Shown in pieces: positions 20,332 to 29,035 of a stretch of 64,000 bases of DNA. This DNA is from Friedmanniella luteola (GTDB lineage Bacteria; Actinomycetota; Actinomycetes; Propionibacteriales; Propionibacteriaceae): positions 124,001-188,000 of the forward strand of contig NZ_LT629749.1 of NCBI RefSeq assembly GCF_900105065.1. The letters are read 5' to 3'. Below the pieces are notes generated by a model. That model saw only the letters and a list, made by a program, of their open reading frames with translations. It was not told the origin of the DNA and did not search any database. Position 1 is the first letter of the stretch, and each line of letters starts with the position of its first letter. The translations under genes were made by a program, and so were the position numbers.

Positions 20332-21174
20332 ATGAGCACCCCGCAGGTCCTGGCCAAGGGCTGGGAGCAGATCAAGCCCGTAGACGCAGGGTGGACCTAT
20401 GTCTCGTTCGCGGTAAAGGTTCTGGCTCCGGGCGAGACGCTGGAGCTGCTGGCCAACGACCAGGAGCGTGCCCTCGTCCCGCTCTCCGGCGTTGCCGAGG
20501 CGACCGCGGCCGGCGCGTCCTGGACCTTCGGCGGACGGCAGAGCGTGTTCGACGGCCTCGGCCACTGCCTTTACCTGCCCCGCGACACAGCGGTGACGGT
20601 GACCGCGACGACCGCGCTCGAGCTGGCCGTCGCCGAGGCGCCGGCGACGGAGAAGCACGAGCCCGTCCTGGTCACGCCCGACGACATCGGCATCGAGCTC
20701 CGCGGCGGGGGCAACGCCTCCCGCCAGGTGGGCAGCCTGATGCTGCCCGACTTCCCCGCCGACCGGCTGCACGTCGTCGAGGTCTGGACCCCTGGGGGCA
20801 ACTGGTCGAGCTACCCGCCGCACAAGCACGAGCACGACGTCGAGGGCGAGTCCGAGCTCGAGGAGACCTACTACTACCGGTTGCGCGACCCCGAGAACGG
20901 CTGGGCGGTTCAGCGCGTCTACAGCCCGGAGCGTGACTTCGAGCTGATCCAGACGGTGCGTGACGGCGAGCTCTTGCTCATCCCTTGGGGCTACCACACG
21001 ACCGTCGCTGCGCACGGCCACGACCTGTACTACCTGAACGTCTTGGCGGGACCGGCCCCCGAGCGGACGCTGCAAGCCTTCCAGGACCCCTGCCTCCGAG
21101 GAACGCAGGACGCCTGGGAGGCGGAGGGCATCGACAGCCGGCTGCCGTTCATCCCGCGCCACCCCAGCACCTGA
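20332..21174 (+). CDS. iolB: 5-deoxy-glucuronate isomerase
   Basis: IolB isomerises 5-deoxy-D-glucuronate to 5-dehydro-2-deoxy-D-gluconate in myo-inositol breakdown. The 280-residue double-cupin protein carries the metal-binding YPPHKHEHD block, EETYYYRL and LIPWGYHTTVAAHGHDLYYLNV. The ATG at 20332 follows a GGAGG about 11 bases upstream. It is the first gene of a long plus-strand operon with iolD, an aldehyde dehydrogenase and an ABC importer. Confidence 0.94.
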   Translation: MSTPQVLAKGWEQIKPVDAGWTYVSFAVKVLAPGETLELLANDQERALVPLSGVAEATAAGASWTFGGRQSVFDGLGHCLYLPRDTAVTVTATTALELAVAEAPATEKHEPVLVTPDDIGIELRGGGNASRQVGSLMLPDFPADRLHVVEVWTPGGNWSSYPPHKHEHDVEGESELEETYYYRLRDPENGWAVQRVYSPERDFELIQTVRDGELLLIPWGYHTTVAAHGHDLYYLNVLAGPAPERTLQAFQDPCLRGTQDAWEAEGIDSRLPFIPRHPST

Positions 21175-21225
21175 TCCGTCTCGTCCCCGTCCCGCTCGTC
21201 CGTGCTCTCCCTTAAGGATCGCGCA

Positions 21226-23100
21226 GTGCCCAACTCCCACCCCACCCAGCGGCTCACCACCGCCCAGGCCGTCGTGAAGTTCCTCGCCGCCCAGCAGGTC
21301 GAGCGAGACGGCGAGACCCGGCCCTTCTTCGGCGGCGCCGTCGGCATCTTCGGCCATGGCAACGTGGCCGGGGTCGGCCAGGCCCTCCTGCAGTACCGCA
21401 AGGACTTCCGCCTCTACCAGGCCCGCAACGAGCAGGGCATGGTGCACATCGCCACCGGCTACGCGAAGGCGAAGAACCGCCTGGGCGCGCTGGCCTGCAG
21501 CACCTCGATCGGGCCCGGGGCGACCAACATGATCACCGGCGCCGCCACGGCAACGGTGAACCGTCTGCCGGTCCTGTGCCTGCCCAGCGACATCTTCGCC
21601 AGCCGCCGCACGGGCCCGGTCCTGCAGCAGCTCGAGTCGAGCTTCTCCTGGGACTACTCGGCGAGCGACGCCTTCAAGGCAGTCTCGAAGTACTGGGACC
21701 GGATCAACCGGCCCGATCAGCTGCCTACGGCCCTCCTCGAGGCGATGCGCACCCTCACCAGCCCGGCCGACACCGGTGCGGTGACGATCTCCCTGCCGCA
21801 GGACGTCCAGGCCGAGGCGTGGGACTACCCCAGCGCCCTCTTCCGGGAGCGCACCTGGCACGTGGCCCGTGCCCGGGCCGACCGTGCCGCCTTGCGCCGC
21901 GCCGCGCAGTTGATCAGCGGCGCGAAGCGACCCGTGATCATCGCCGGCGGGGGGGTCATCTACTCCGCCGCGACGGATGAACTCGCCACGTTCGCCTCGA
22001 CGACCGGTATCCCGGTCGGGGTGACGCAGGCCGGGAAGGCGAGCCTGCCGTACGACCACCCCCAGATGGTCAACGCGCTCGGGGCCAGCGGATCGGTGTT
22101 CGCGAATGCTCTCGCCAACGCCGCCGACGTGATCATCGGCATCGGCACCCGCTACACCGACTTCACCACGGCCTCGAACACCATGTTCACCAACCCGGAC
22201 GTGCACTTCGTGAACATCAACGTCACCGAGATGGACGCTCTGAAGGAGTCGGGGACCGCGCTGGTCGGCGACGCCCGCGAGACGCTGGTCGAGCTGGGCG
22301 AGCTGCTCGGCGGCTTCAGCGTCGACTCGGCCTACCGGGCCGAGGTCGAGCAGGCCGCCGACAGCTGGCGGACCGAAGTCGACCGCATCATCGAGGTCCA
22401 GAACGCGCCCACCCTGTCCCAGGCCGAGGCCATCGGACTGGTCAACGCGGTCGCGGGCGACAAGCACCTGGTGGTCAACGCCGCCGGCTCGATGCCTGGC
22501 GACCTGCACCGGCTCTGGCGCCCGTCCGACCCCAAGGCCTACGACCTTGAGTACGGCAACTCCTGCATGGGCTACGAGATCGGCGGCGCCCTGGGCGGCA
22601 AGATGGCCGACCCCGACCGGGACGTCTTCTGCTTCATCGGCGATGGGACGTTCCTGCTGTCGAGCCAGGAGATCATGACGGCGGTCCAGGAGGGCCTGAA
22701 GCTGACCGTCCTGCTCGTCGACAACTACGGCTACGGCTCGATCGCCGCGCTGTCGGAGACCCGCGGGTCGCAGGGCTTCGCCTGCCGCTTCAACCATCGC
22801 GGCGAGGACGGCCAGTACTCCGACGATCGGGTGGGCATCGACCTCGCCGCCAACGCTGCCAGCTACGGCGCCACCGTGCTGAAGGCTGAGACCGCCGACG
22901 AGCTGAGGAGCGCGTTGTCGGAGGCCACCGGGATCGAGAACACGGTGGTCATCTACATCAAGGTGGACGCCAAGGGCCGCTTCGGCGGCTCGGGAGCCTG
23001 GTGGGACGTCCCAGTCTCGGAGGTGTCCGAGCTCGAGAGCACCCAGCAGGCCCGCAAGGAGTACGAGGAGCAGGTCATCAACCAGAGGCTCTACCTGTGA
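21226..23100 (+). CDS. iolD: 3D-(3,5/4)-trihydroxycyclohexane-1,2-dione hydrolase
   Basis: IolD is a thiamine-diphosphate enzyme that opens the ring of the diketone intermediate of inositol catabolism to give 5-deoxy-glucuronate. Its 624 residues are near the family norm of about 640. FGHGNVAGVGQAL, ARNEQGMVHIATGYA and the ThDP motif GDGTFLLSSQEIMTA...VDNYGYGS are visible. I prefer the GTG at 21226, with AAGGA seven bases before it, over a GTG at 21202. The product is the substrate of the adjacent IolB. Confidence 0.94.
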   Translation: MPNSHPTQRLTTAQAVVKFLAAQQVERDGETRPFFGGAVGIFGHGNVAGVGQALLQYRKDFRLYQARNEQGMVHIATGYAKAKNRLGALACSTSIGPGATNMITGAATATVNRLPVLCLPSDIFASRRTGPVLQQLESSFSWDYSASDAFKAVSKYWDRINRPDQLPTALLEAMRTLTSPADTGAVTISLPQDVQAEAWDYPSALFRERTWHVARARADRAALRRAAQLISGAKRPVIIAGGGVIYSAATDELATFASTTGIPVGVTQAGKASLPYDHPQMVNALGASGSVFANALANAADVIIGIGTRYTDFTTASNTMFTNPDVHFVNINVTEMDALKESGTALVGDARETLVELGELLGGFSVDSAYRAEVEQAADSWRTEVDRIIEVQNAPTLSQAEAIGLVNAVAGDKHLVVNAAGSMPGDLHRLWRPSDPKAYDLEYGNSCMGYEIGGALGGKMADPDRDVFCFIGDGTFLLSSQEIMTAVQEGLKLTVLLVDNYGYGSIAALSETRGSQGFACRFNHRGEDGQYSDDRVGIDLAANAASYGATVLKAETADELRSALSEATGIENTVVIYIKVDAKGRFGGSGAWWDVPVSEVSELESTQQARKEYEEQVINQRLYL

Positions 23101-24584
23101 GCGACATGGACCGTTTCAAGACGCACACGCAGATCGTGGCCGACGCCGTCGCCAAGGTCCCCACCCAGCTCATCATCGCGGGGGCCCAGCGACCCGCCTC
23201 CGACGGCTCGACCTTCGACGTGCTCGACCCCGCCACGGGGCTCCGCCTGGCCACGGTGGCCAACGGCACGGTCGACGACGCTCTCGACTGCGTCGAGGCG
23301 GCTGCTGCCACGGCGAAGGCGTGGGCTGCCACGGCCCCGCGCAAGCGTTCGGAGGTCTTGCAGCGGACCTATCAGCTGATGGTGGACCGAGCCGACGAAC
23401 TGGCGCTGCTGATCACGGCCGAGAACGGGAAGGCGCTGGCCGACGCCCGCGGGGAGGTGCTCTACTCGGCGGAGTTCTTCCGCTGGTACGCCGAAGAAGC
23501 GGTTCGGGTGCGCGGCGAGATCCAGACAGCGCCCGGTGGGACGAACAAGATCATCGTCATCCGGCAGCCGGTCGGGGTCGCGCTGTTGGTGACGCCGTGG
23601 AACTTCCCCGCCGCGATGGCCGCCCGCAAGATCGCTCCCGCACTCGCCGCTGGCTGCACAACCATCCTCAAGCCTGCCAGCGAGACACCACTGACGGCGC
23701 TCGCCCTGGCCGCCTTGATGGAGGAGGCCGGCCTACCGGCGGGGGTGGTGAACGTGCTGCCGTCGAAGCGGTCGAGCGCGGTGGTTTCTGCCATGCTCTC
23801 GGACCCGCGGGTGCGCAAGCTGTCCTTCACCGGCTCCACGGAGGTCGGCCGGACACTCCTCAACCTGGCCAACGACCACATCATCAACTGCTCCATGGAG
23901 CTGGGCGGGAACGCCCCGTTCCTCGTCTTCGCCGACGCTGACCTCGACCGAGCGATCGAGGGCGCCATGGTCGCCAAGATGCGGAACGGGGGAGAGGCCT
24001 GCACCGCGGCCAACCGCTTCTACGTCGAGGCCGGCATCGCCGAGGAGTTCGGCGCCCGCCTGACCCGAGCCATGGGCGCGCTGAGTACGGGGCCCGGGTC
24101 GGATTCCGCGGTGAAGGTCGGACCTCTCGTCAACGAGGCCACCAGGACCAAGGTCGCCGACCTCGTGGGCGCAGCCCTCGCCGGTGGTGCGACCCTCCAG
24201 CTGGGTGGCAAGACGCCGGAAGGCTCGGGCTACTTCTACCCCCCGACAGTCCTGACGGACGTCGCGGCCGACGCGGAGATCCTGCGCACCGAGATCTTCG
24301 GCCCCGTCGCTCCCATCACCACCTTCACCTCGGAGGACGAGGCGGTCGCACTCGCCAACAACACCGAGTACGGCCTCGTCTCCTATGTGTACACCGGTGA
24401 CCTCGCCCGGGGCTTGCGCGTCAGCGAACGGATCGAGGCCGGGATGGTCGGCCTCAACCGAGGGCTGGTCTCCGACCCGGCGGCGCCTTTCGGTGGCGTC
24501 AAGGAGAGCGGCCTCGGCCGCGAAGGTGGCGTCGAGGGACTGCTGGCCTTCACTGAGAGCAAGTACATCGCCGTCGACTGGTGA
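23097..24584 (+). CDS. NAD(P)-dependent aldehyde dehydrogenase, succinate-semialdehyde type
   Basis: A 495-residue aldehyde dehydrogenase. It has FTGSTEVGR, the general-base Glu in ELGGNAPF, the catalytic Cys in GGEACTAAN and the C-terminal PFGGVKESGLGREGG. These are features of succinate-semialdehyde dehydrogenases. They differ from the CoA-dependent methylmalonate/malonate-semialdehyde dehydrogenase (IolA) normally found in inositol operons. The GTG at 23097 overlaps the iolD stop (GTGA); an ATG at 23106 is an alternative. Its place in the operon suggests a semialdehyde end-product of the pathway as substrate. Confidence 0.88.
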   Translation: MSDMDRFKTHTQIVADAVAKVPTQLIIAGAQRPASDGSTFDVLDPATGLRLATVANGTVDDALDCVEAAAATAKAWAATAPRKRSEVLQRTYQLMVDRADELALLITAENGKALADARGEVLYSAEFFRWYAEEAVRVRGEIQTAPGGTNKIIVIRQPVGVALLVTPWNFPAAMAARKIAPALAAGCTTILKPASETPLTALALAALMEEAGLPAGVVNVLPSKRSSAVVSAMLSDPRVRKLSFTGSTEVGRTLLNLANDHIINCSMELGGNAPFLVFADADLDRAIEGAMVAKMRNGGEACTAANRFYVEAGIAEEFGARLTRAMGALSTGPGSDSAVKVGPLVNEATRTKVADLVGAALAGGATLQLGGKTPEGSGYFYPPTVLTDVAADAEILRTEIFGPVAPITTFTSEDEAVALANNTEYGLVSYVYTGDLARGLRVSERIEAGMVGLNRGLVSDPAAPFGGVKESGLGREGGVEGLLAFTESKYIAVDW

Positions 24585-24652
24585 TGCAGCACAACCCGCA
24601 CGAGGCGGGCACCCCCCGTGAACCTGGCAGTAACCGAGAGGAAGGTCGATCA

Positions 24653-25639
24653 ATGAAGATGGTCAAGACACGCGCTGCGGTGATCGCGGTATCCGCGACC
24701 GTGCTGGTGGGACTGTCCGCCTGCAGTGGGGGCGGCGCGCCGCCCTCCAGCGACTCGTCGGGCGGCGGAGGTGGCGGGAACAGCGGATACACCTTCGCGA
24801 TGATCACGCACGAGACGCCCGGTGACACCTTCTGGGACCGCATCAAAGCCGGCGCGAACCAGGCAGCCAAGGACACGGGCTCCACCCTGAAGTACTCGTC
24901 CGACCCGGATGCCACCAAGCAGGCTGTCCTGATCCAGGGCGCGATCGACGCCAAGGTCGACGGCATTGCCACCACCCTGGTGACGCCGGACGCGCTGATC
25001 CCGACCGTCAAGAAGGCCGTGGACGCTGGCATCCCCGTCGACTCGTTCAACTCGGGCACCGATTTCTATCAGCAGGCCGGCTCGATCGCCCACTTCTCGT
25101 CCGACGAGAGGCTGGCGGGGCAACAGGCCGGCGCGAAGGCCAAGGCGGACGGCGCCACCAAGATCCTCTGCACCATCCAGCAGACCGGTTCGGTAGCCCT
25201 GGAGGACCGCTGTGCCGGTGTGAAGGACGCCTTCCCGAACACCGAGAACATCCAGGTCAACGGGGCCGACGACGCGGCGGTCACGTCGGCGATCCAGGCC
25301 AAGCTGGCCCAGGACAAGGACATCAACTGGATCATCACCCTCGGTGCGGCCCAGGGGTTGGACGGCCTGAAGGCGATGGACGCCGCGAAGAGCTCGGCCA
25401 AGCTCGGAACCTTCGACCTGAACAAGGAAGCAGCGGAGGCCGTGCAGTCCGGGAAGATCCAGTTCTGCATCGACCAGCAGCCCTACCTGCAGGGCTACCT
25501 GGCCGTCACCCAGCTCTACCTCTACAAGCAGAACGGCAACCTGCTCGGTGGCGGCAAGGCTTCGCTGACCGGGCCGACGTTCGTCGACAAGACCAATGTC
25601 GACGCGATCCTGCCGTACATCAACCAGAACACCCGCTAG
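24653..25639 (+). CDS. Sugar ABC transporter substrate-binding lipoprotein
   Basis: A 328-residue RbsB-type periplasmic-binding-protein-1 fold. The signal peptide ends in the lipobox LSAC with Cys 24, followed by a Gly/Ser-rich linker. The mature part has MITHETPGDTFWDRIKAGA, typical of ribose/inositol-type binding proteins. The ATG at 24653 follows GAGAGGAAGG. The permease and ATPase genes follow directly. From the operon I infer an inositol or related cyclitol ligand. Confidence 0.9.
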   Translation: MKMVKTRAAVIAVSATVLVGLSACSGGGAPPSSDSSGGGGGGNSGYTFAMITHETPGDTFWDRIKAGANQAAKDTGSTLKYSSDPDATKQAVLIQGAIDAKVDGIATTLVTPDALIPTVKKAVDAGIPVDSFNSGTDFYQQAGSIAHFSSDERLAGQQAGAKAKADGATKILCTIQQTGSVALEDRCAGVKDAFPNTENIQVNGADDAAVTSAIQAKLAQDKDINWIITLGAAQGLDGLKAMDAAKSSAKLGTFDLNKEAAEAVQSGKIQFCIDQQPYLQGYLAVTQLYLYKQNGNLLGGGKASLTGPTFVDKTNVDAILPYINQNTR

Positions 25640-25707
25640 CCATCGGGGTCCGGTGGCCAGGACGTAGGAGCCTGGTCACCGGGCCACCCCTCACCTCGGA
25701 GCTGAGT

Positions 25708-26772
25708 ATGAGTCAAACTGTTAGAACCGCCCCGGCGGGTGCACCAGCAGAGGCGTCGAACCGCGTCACCCTGGGCCTGTCCAACCGGCTGCTCGCGCGC
25801 CCCGAGGTCGGGGCGCTGGTCGCAGCCATCGTCATCTTCGTCTTCTTCCTCGTTGTCGCGCCTTCGTTCCGGTCGCCGTCCTCGTTGTTCACCGTGCTGT
25901 ACGCGTCCTCCGTCATCGGCATCGTCGCCGTTGCGGTCGGCCTGCTGATGATCGGTGGCGAGTTCGACCTGTCAGCCGGAGTCATCACGACGACCGCTGG
26001 CCTGTTCAACGCCATGTTCTGCTTCCAGCTCGGGATCAACCTGTGGGTCGGTGCGATCCTCAGCCTCGTCTTCTGCCTGGCCATCGGCTTCTTCAACGGG
26101 TACATGGTGATGCGAACCGGAATCCCGAGCTTCTTGATCACGCTCGGCAGTTTCTTCGTCCTGCAGGGCGCCAACCTCGGGGTCACGAAGCTTGTCACCG
26201 GCTCGGTGTCCGGCCCCAATCCCAACCAGATGGACGGCTACGCGTCGCTGAACTTCATCTTCGCCCACGTCTTCCAGATCGGCCCGGTGGCGCTGAACAT
26301 CACCGTGATCTGGTGGCTCATCTTCGCGGCGGCGGCGGCCTACGTCCTGCAGCGCACCCGGATCGGCAACTGGATCTACGCGGTCGGCGGCAACGCAGCC
26401 AGCGCCCGGGCCGTCGGTGTCCCGGTGACCCGAGTCAAGATCGGCCTGTTCATGACCGTGTCCTTCCTGGGCTGGTTCACCGGCATGCACCTGCTGTACA
26501 ACTTCAACGTCCTGCAGGCGGGGCTTGGCGTGGGCAACGAGTTCCTCTACATCATCGCCGCAGTGGTGGGCGGGACGCTGATGACCGGTGGCTACGGCAA
26601 CACCATCGGTGTCGCGATCGGCTCCTTCATCTTCGGCATGACGAGTCTCGGAATCGTCTATGCCGGCTGGGATCCCAACTGGTTCCGCGCCTTCCTCGGC
26701 GTCATGCTGCTGCTAGCCGTTCTGGTCAACCTGTACGTCAAGAAGCTCTCGACCGCCCGGAAGGTGGGCTAA
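25708..26772 (+). CDS. Sugar ABC transporter permease (RbsC-like)
   Basis: A 354-residue integral membrane protein with about nine or ten hydrophobic segments. After a cytoplasmic N-terminus come LVAAIVIFVFFLVVAPSF and then GGEFDLSAGVITTTAG and GFFNGYMVMRTGIPSFLITLGS. The latter two are conserved blocks of the RbsC/XylH branch. It would form the transmembrane pore of the importer. The stop lies two bases before the ATG of the ATPase gene. Confidence 0.92.
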   Translation: MSQTVRTAPAGAPAEASNRVTLGLSNRLLARPEVGALVAAIVIFVFFLVVAPSFRSPSSLFTVLYASSVIGIVAVAVGLLMIGGEFDLSAGVITTTAGLFNAMFCFQLGINLWVGAILSLVFCLAIGFFNGYMVMRTGIPSFLITLGSFFVLQGANLGVTKLVTGSVSGPNPNQMDGYASLNFIFAHVFQIGPVALNITVIWWLIFAAAAAYVLQRTRIGNWIYAVGGNAASARAVGVPVTRVKIGLFMTVSFLGWFTGMHLLYNFNVLQAGLGVGNEFLYIIAAVVGGTLMTGGYGNTIGVAIGSFIFGMTSLGIVYAGWDPNWFRAFLGVMLLLAVLVNLYVKKLSTARKVG

Positions 26773-26774
26773 CG

Positions 26775-27590
26775 ATGACCGACACCCTGCACGAGCATGC
26801 CGACCCGAACCTGCACAAGGGTGAGCCCCTGGTGCAGATGGTCGACGTGGGCAAGACCTATGGCGCCATCCGAGCCCTCAAGGGCATCAACCTGACGGTC
26901 AATGCGGGCGAGGTCTCGTGTGTCCTCGGCGACAACGGCGCCGGCAAGTCGACCCTGATCAAGATCATCGCCGGTCTGCACCCTCACAATGAGGGCCAGG
27001 TGCTCGTCGACGGGCAGCCCGTCTCGTTCTCCTCACCGCGCGAGGCTCTGGCCCACGGCATTGCCACCGTCTACCAGGACCTGGCCGTGGTGAGTCTGAT
27101 GGAGGTCTGGCGCAACTTCTTCCTCGGCTCGGAGATGACGGGCAGCAGATTCCCGCTGTCGGGGTTGAAGACCAAGGACATGAAGCGCATTGCCGACGAG
27201 GAGCTGCGCAAGATGGGCATCGTCGTGAAGAACATTGACCAGCCCATCGGCGAGCTGTCCGGCGGTCAGCGGCAGTGCGTCGCCATCGCCCGGGCGGTCT
27301 ACTTCGGAGCCCGGGTGCTCATCCTCGACGAGCCCACGGCCGCGCTCGGCGTCAAGCAGTCGGGAGTGGTGCTGAAGTACACCGCAGCAGCGCGCGACGC
27401 CGGGCTCGGGGTGGTCTTCATCACCCACAACCCGCACCACGCGTTCCTGGTCGGAAACCACTTCATCATCCTGAAGCTGGGCCAGGCCGTACTGGACAAG
27501 AAGCGCTCTGAGGTGACCCTTGACGAGCTCACCCGCCAGATGGCTGGCGGCGACGAGCTGACCGAGCTCTCCCACGAGCTCCAGCGCTGA
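26775..27590 (+). CDS. Sugar ABC transporter ATP-binding protein, single domain
   Basis: A 271-residue ABC ATPase with Walker A GDNGAGKST, Q-loop VYQDLAV, signature LSGGQRQ, Walker B VLILDEPTAAL and the switch His in FITHNPHH. Most RbsA-type sugar ATPases are fused tandem domains of about 500 residues. This one has a single domain, like FrcA-type proteins, and must dimerise. The frame is open long before 26775, but that upstream part is antisense-like and overlaps the permease. Confidence 0.92.
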   Translation: MTDTLHEHADPNLHKGEPLVQMVDVGKTYGAIRALKGINLTVNAGEVSCVLGDNGAGKSTLIKIIAGLHPHNEGQVLVDGQPVSFSSPREALAHGIATVYQDLAVVSLMEVWRNFFLGSEMTGSRFPLSGLKTKDMKRIADEELRKMGIVVKNIDQPIGELSGGQRQCVAIARAVYFGARVLILDEPTAALGVKQSGVVLKYTAAARDAGLGVVFITHNPHHAFLVGNHFIILKLGQAVLDKKRSEVTLDELTRQMAGGDELTELSHELQR

Positions 27591-27627
27591 CGGTCGAGAA
27601 CGAGAAGATGGAAGGGTTGCGACGGCG

Positions 27628-28398
27628 ATGACTCTCCTCCAGAACAAGGTGCTGCTCGTGAGCGGCGGCACCCAGGGAGTTGGAGCCGGCATCGTCAGGG
27701 CCGCGGTCCGTGAAGGCGCACGAGTCGCCTTCACGGGTCGCCGGCCCGGCACCGGTGATCGACTCGTCGACGAGCTGGGGTCAGATGTCGCCTTCTTCGT
27801 CCAGGCGGATCTCGCTGACCCGGAACAGGCGATCATCTCGGTACAACGAGTGGTGAGCCACTTCGGGCGTGTCGACTGCCTCGTCAACTCAGCGGGGCTG
27901 ACGACGCGCGGCACCCTCTTGGACACCTCACCCGGCCTCTTCGACCAGCACATCGCCGTGAACCTGCGGGCGCCCTTCTTCACCATGCAGGCTGCCGTGT
28001 CGGACATGGTCAGCCGGGGCGCACCAGGCACCATCGTCAACATCATCTCGATGGCGGCGCACGGCGGCCAGCCCTACCTGAGCCCCTACTCCGCAGCCAA
28101 GGCCGGTCTGGTGGGTCTCACGCGCAACGCAGCGTTCGCGCACCGCTGGGACAAGGTCCGCATCAACGGTCTGAACATCGGCTGGACGCAGACCGAGGGC
28201 GAGGACGCGATCCAACGCCAGTTCCACGACGCCGATGACGGCTGGCTCGCCGATGCGGCGCTCAAGCTCCCGATGGGGAAGCTGGGCCAGGTGGACGAGA
28301 TCGCCGACTTCGTGGTCTTCCTCATCTCCGATCGCAGCGGCGTCGTCACCGGTTCCGTCATCGACTGGGACCAGGTCGTCATCGGTCCTTACGACTGA
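27628..28398 (+). CDS. SDR-family NAD(P)-dependent oxidoreductase
   Basis: A 256-residue classical short-chain dehydrogenase. The nucleotide motif is SGGTQGVGAG, the structural NSAG motif is present, and the catalytic Ser and YSAAK (Tyr and Lys) are in place. It is last or near-last in the iolB operon, 37 bases after the ATPase. A cyclitol or keto-sugar is a reasonable substrate, but nothing in the sequence fixes it. Confidence 0.88.
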   Translation: MTLLQNKVLLVSGGTQGVGAGIVRAAVREGARVAFTGRRPGTGDRLVDELGSDVAFFVQADLADPEQAIISVQRVVSHFGRVDCLVNSAGLTTRGTLLDTSPGLFDQHIAVNLRAPFFTMQAAVSDMVSRGAPGTIVNIISMAAHGGQPYLSPYSAAKAGLVGLTRNAAFAHRWDKVRINGLNIGWTQTEGEDAIQRQFHDADDGWLADAALKLPMGKLGQVDEIADFVVFLISDRSGVVTGSVIDWDQVVIGPYD

Positions 28399-28548
28399 CC
28401 GCGCGGCGTCGGGGGCCGAAGGCTGACCCGCCTGCGGCCCTGACGCGGTCCGACAACACCACCTGCACGATTCGCCCGGTCGACCAGGCCGGCGACGTGA
28501 TCACCGAGCGCTCGCCCGTGCTGGAGCACGAGATCAAGGAGACCAACC

Positions 28549-28959
28549 ATGACTGTCGCACTCGCCCATCAAGCGTCCTCGCCGATCGGTCGTGTCGCCC
28601 TGCGCGAGGCCGCACGCGAGGCCCAGCTGCGCGCGACCGACCTCGCGGTCATCCACGTCGTCGAGTCCGTCGACCTGGACCTCGCCGAGGCGCACCGGGC
28701 CGGCCTCGCCGACGAGGTGGCGAAGGTGCTCGCGGACTGCGGCCTGCAAGAGGTGCCCTGGCGGGTCGAGCTGGCTGCCGGTGGCAACGAGGACATCGCG
28801 AACACGGTCCTCGCCTTCGCCGACGAAGCGAGAGCCGAGCTCCTGGTGATCGGCGCTCGGCGGCGCTCCCCGGTCGGCAAGTTCTTGCTGGGCAGTGTGA
28901 CGCAGACGATCATCCTGGATGCGGACATGCCGGTGGTGGTGGTCAAGGAGAACCGGTAG
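28549..28959 (+). CDS. Universal stress protein (UspA family)
   Basis: A 136-residue single-domain Usp. The ATP-binding motif near the end, GARRRSPVGKFLLGS followed by VTQTIILDADMPVVVVK, matches the ATP-binding G-x2-G-x9-G(S/T) type. The N-terminal motif is VALAHQASSPIGRVALREA. It has an AAGGAG ribosome site about eight bases before the ATG. Usp genes often follow transporter genes. The 150 bases before it contain an orphan protein-like fragment. Confidence 0.88.
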   Translation: MTVALAHQASSPIGRVALREAAREAQLRATDLAVIHVVESVDLDLAEAHRAGLADEVAKVLADCGLQEVPWRVELAAGGNEDIANTVLAFADEARAELLVIGARRRSPVGKFLLGSVTQTIILDADMPVVVVKENR

Positions 28960-29035
28960 CCCGGCGTCAGCAGCGCTCGTGCAACGAGGTACTCGACGAG
29001 AGCGTTCGTTGGCGTTCCAGCAGCGTGAGGAGAAC

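Noticed and set aside
20242-22797. 851-codon minus-strand open frame
   Set aside because: It lies antisense to iolB and iolD, which carry clear catalytic motifs on the plus strand.
23097-24584. Annotation as IolA/MmsA methylmalonate-semialdehyde dehydrogenase
   Set aside because: Expected from the operon, but the general-base Glu motif and the PFGGVKESGLGREGG end fit succinate-semialdehyde-type enzymes instead.
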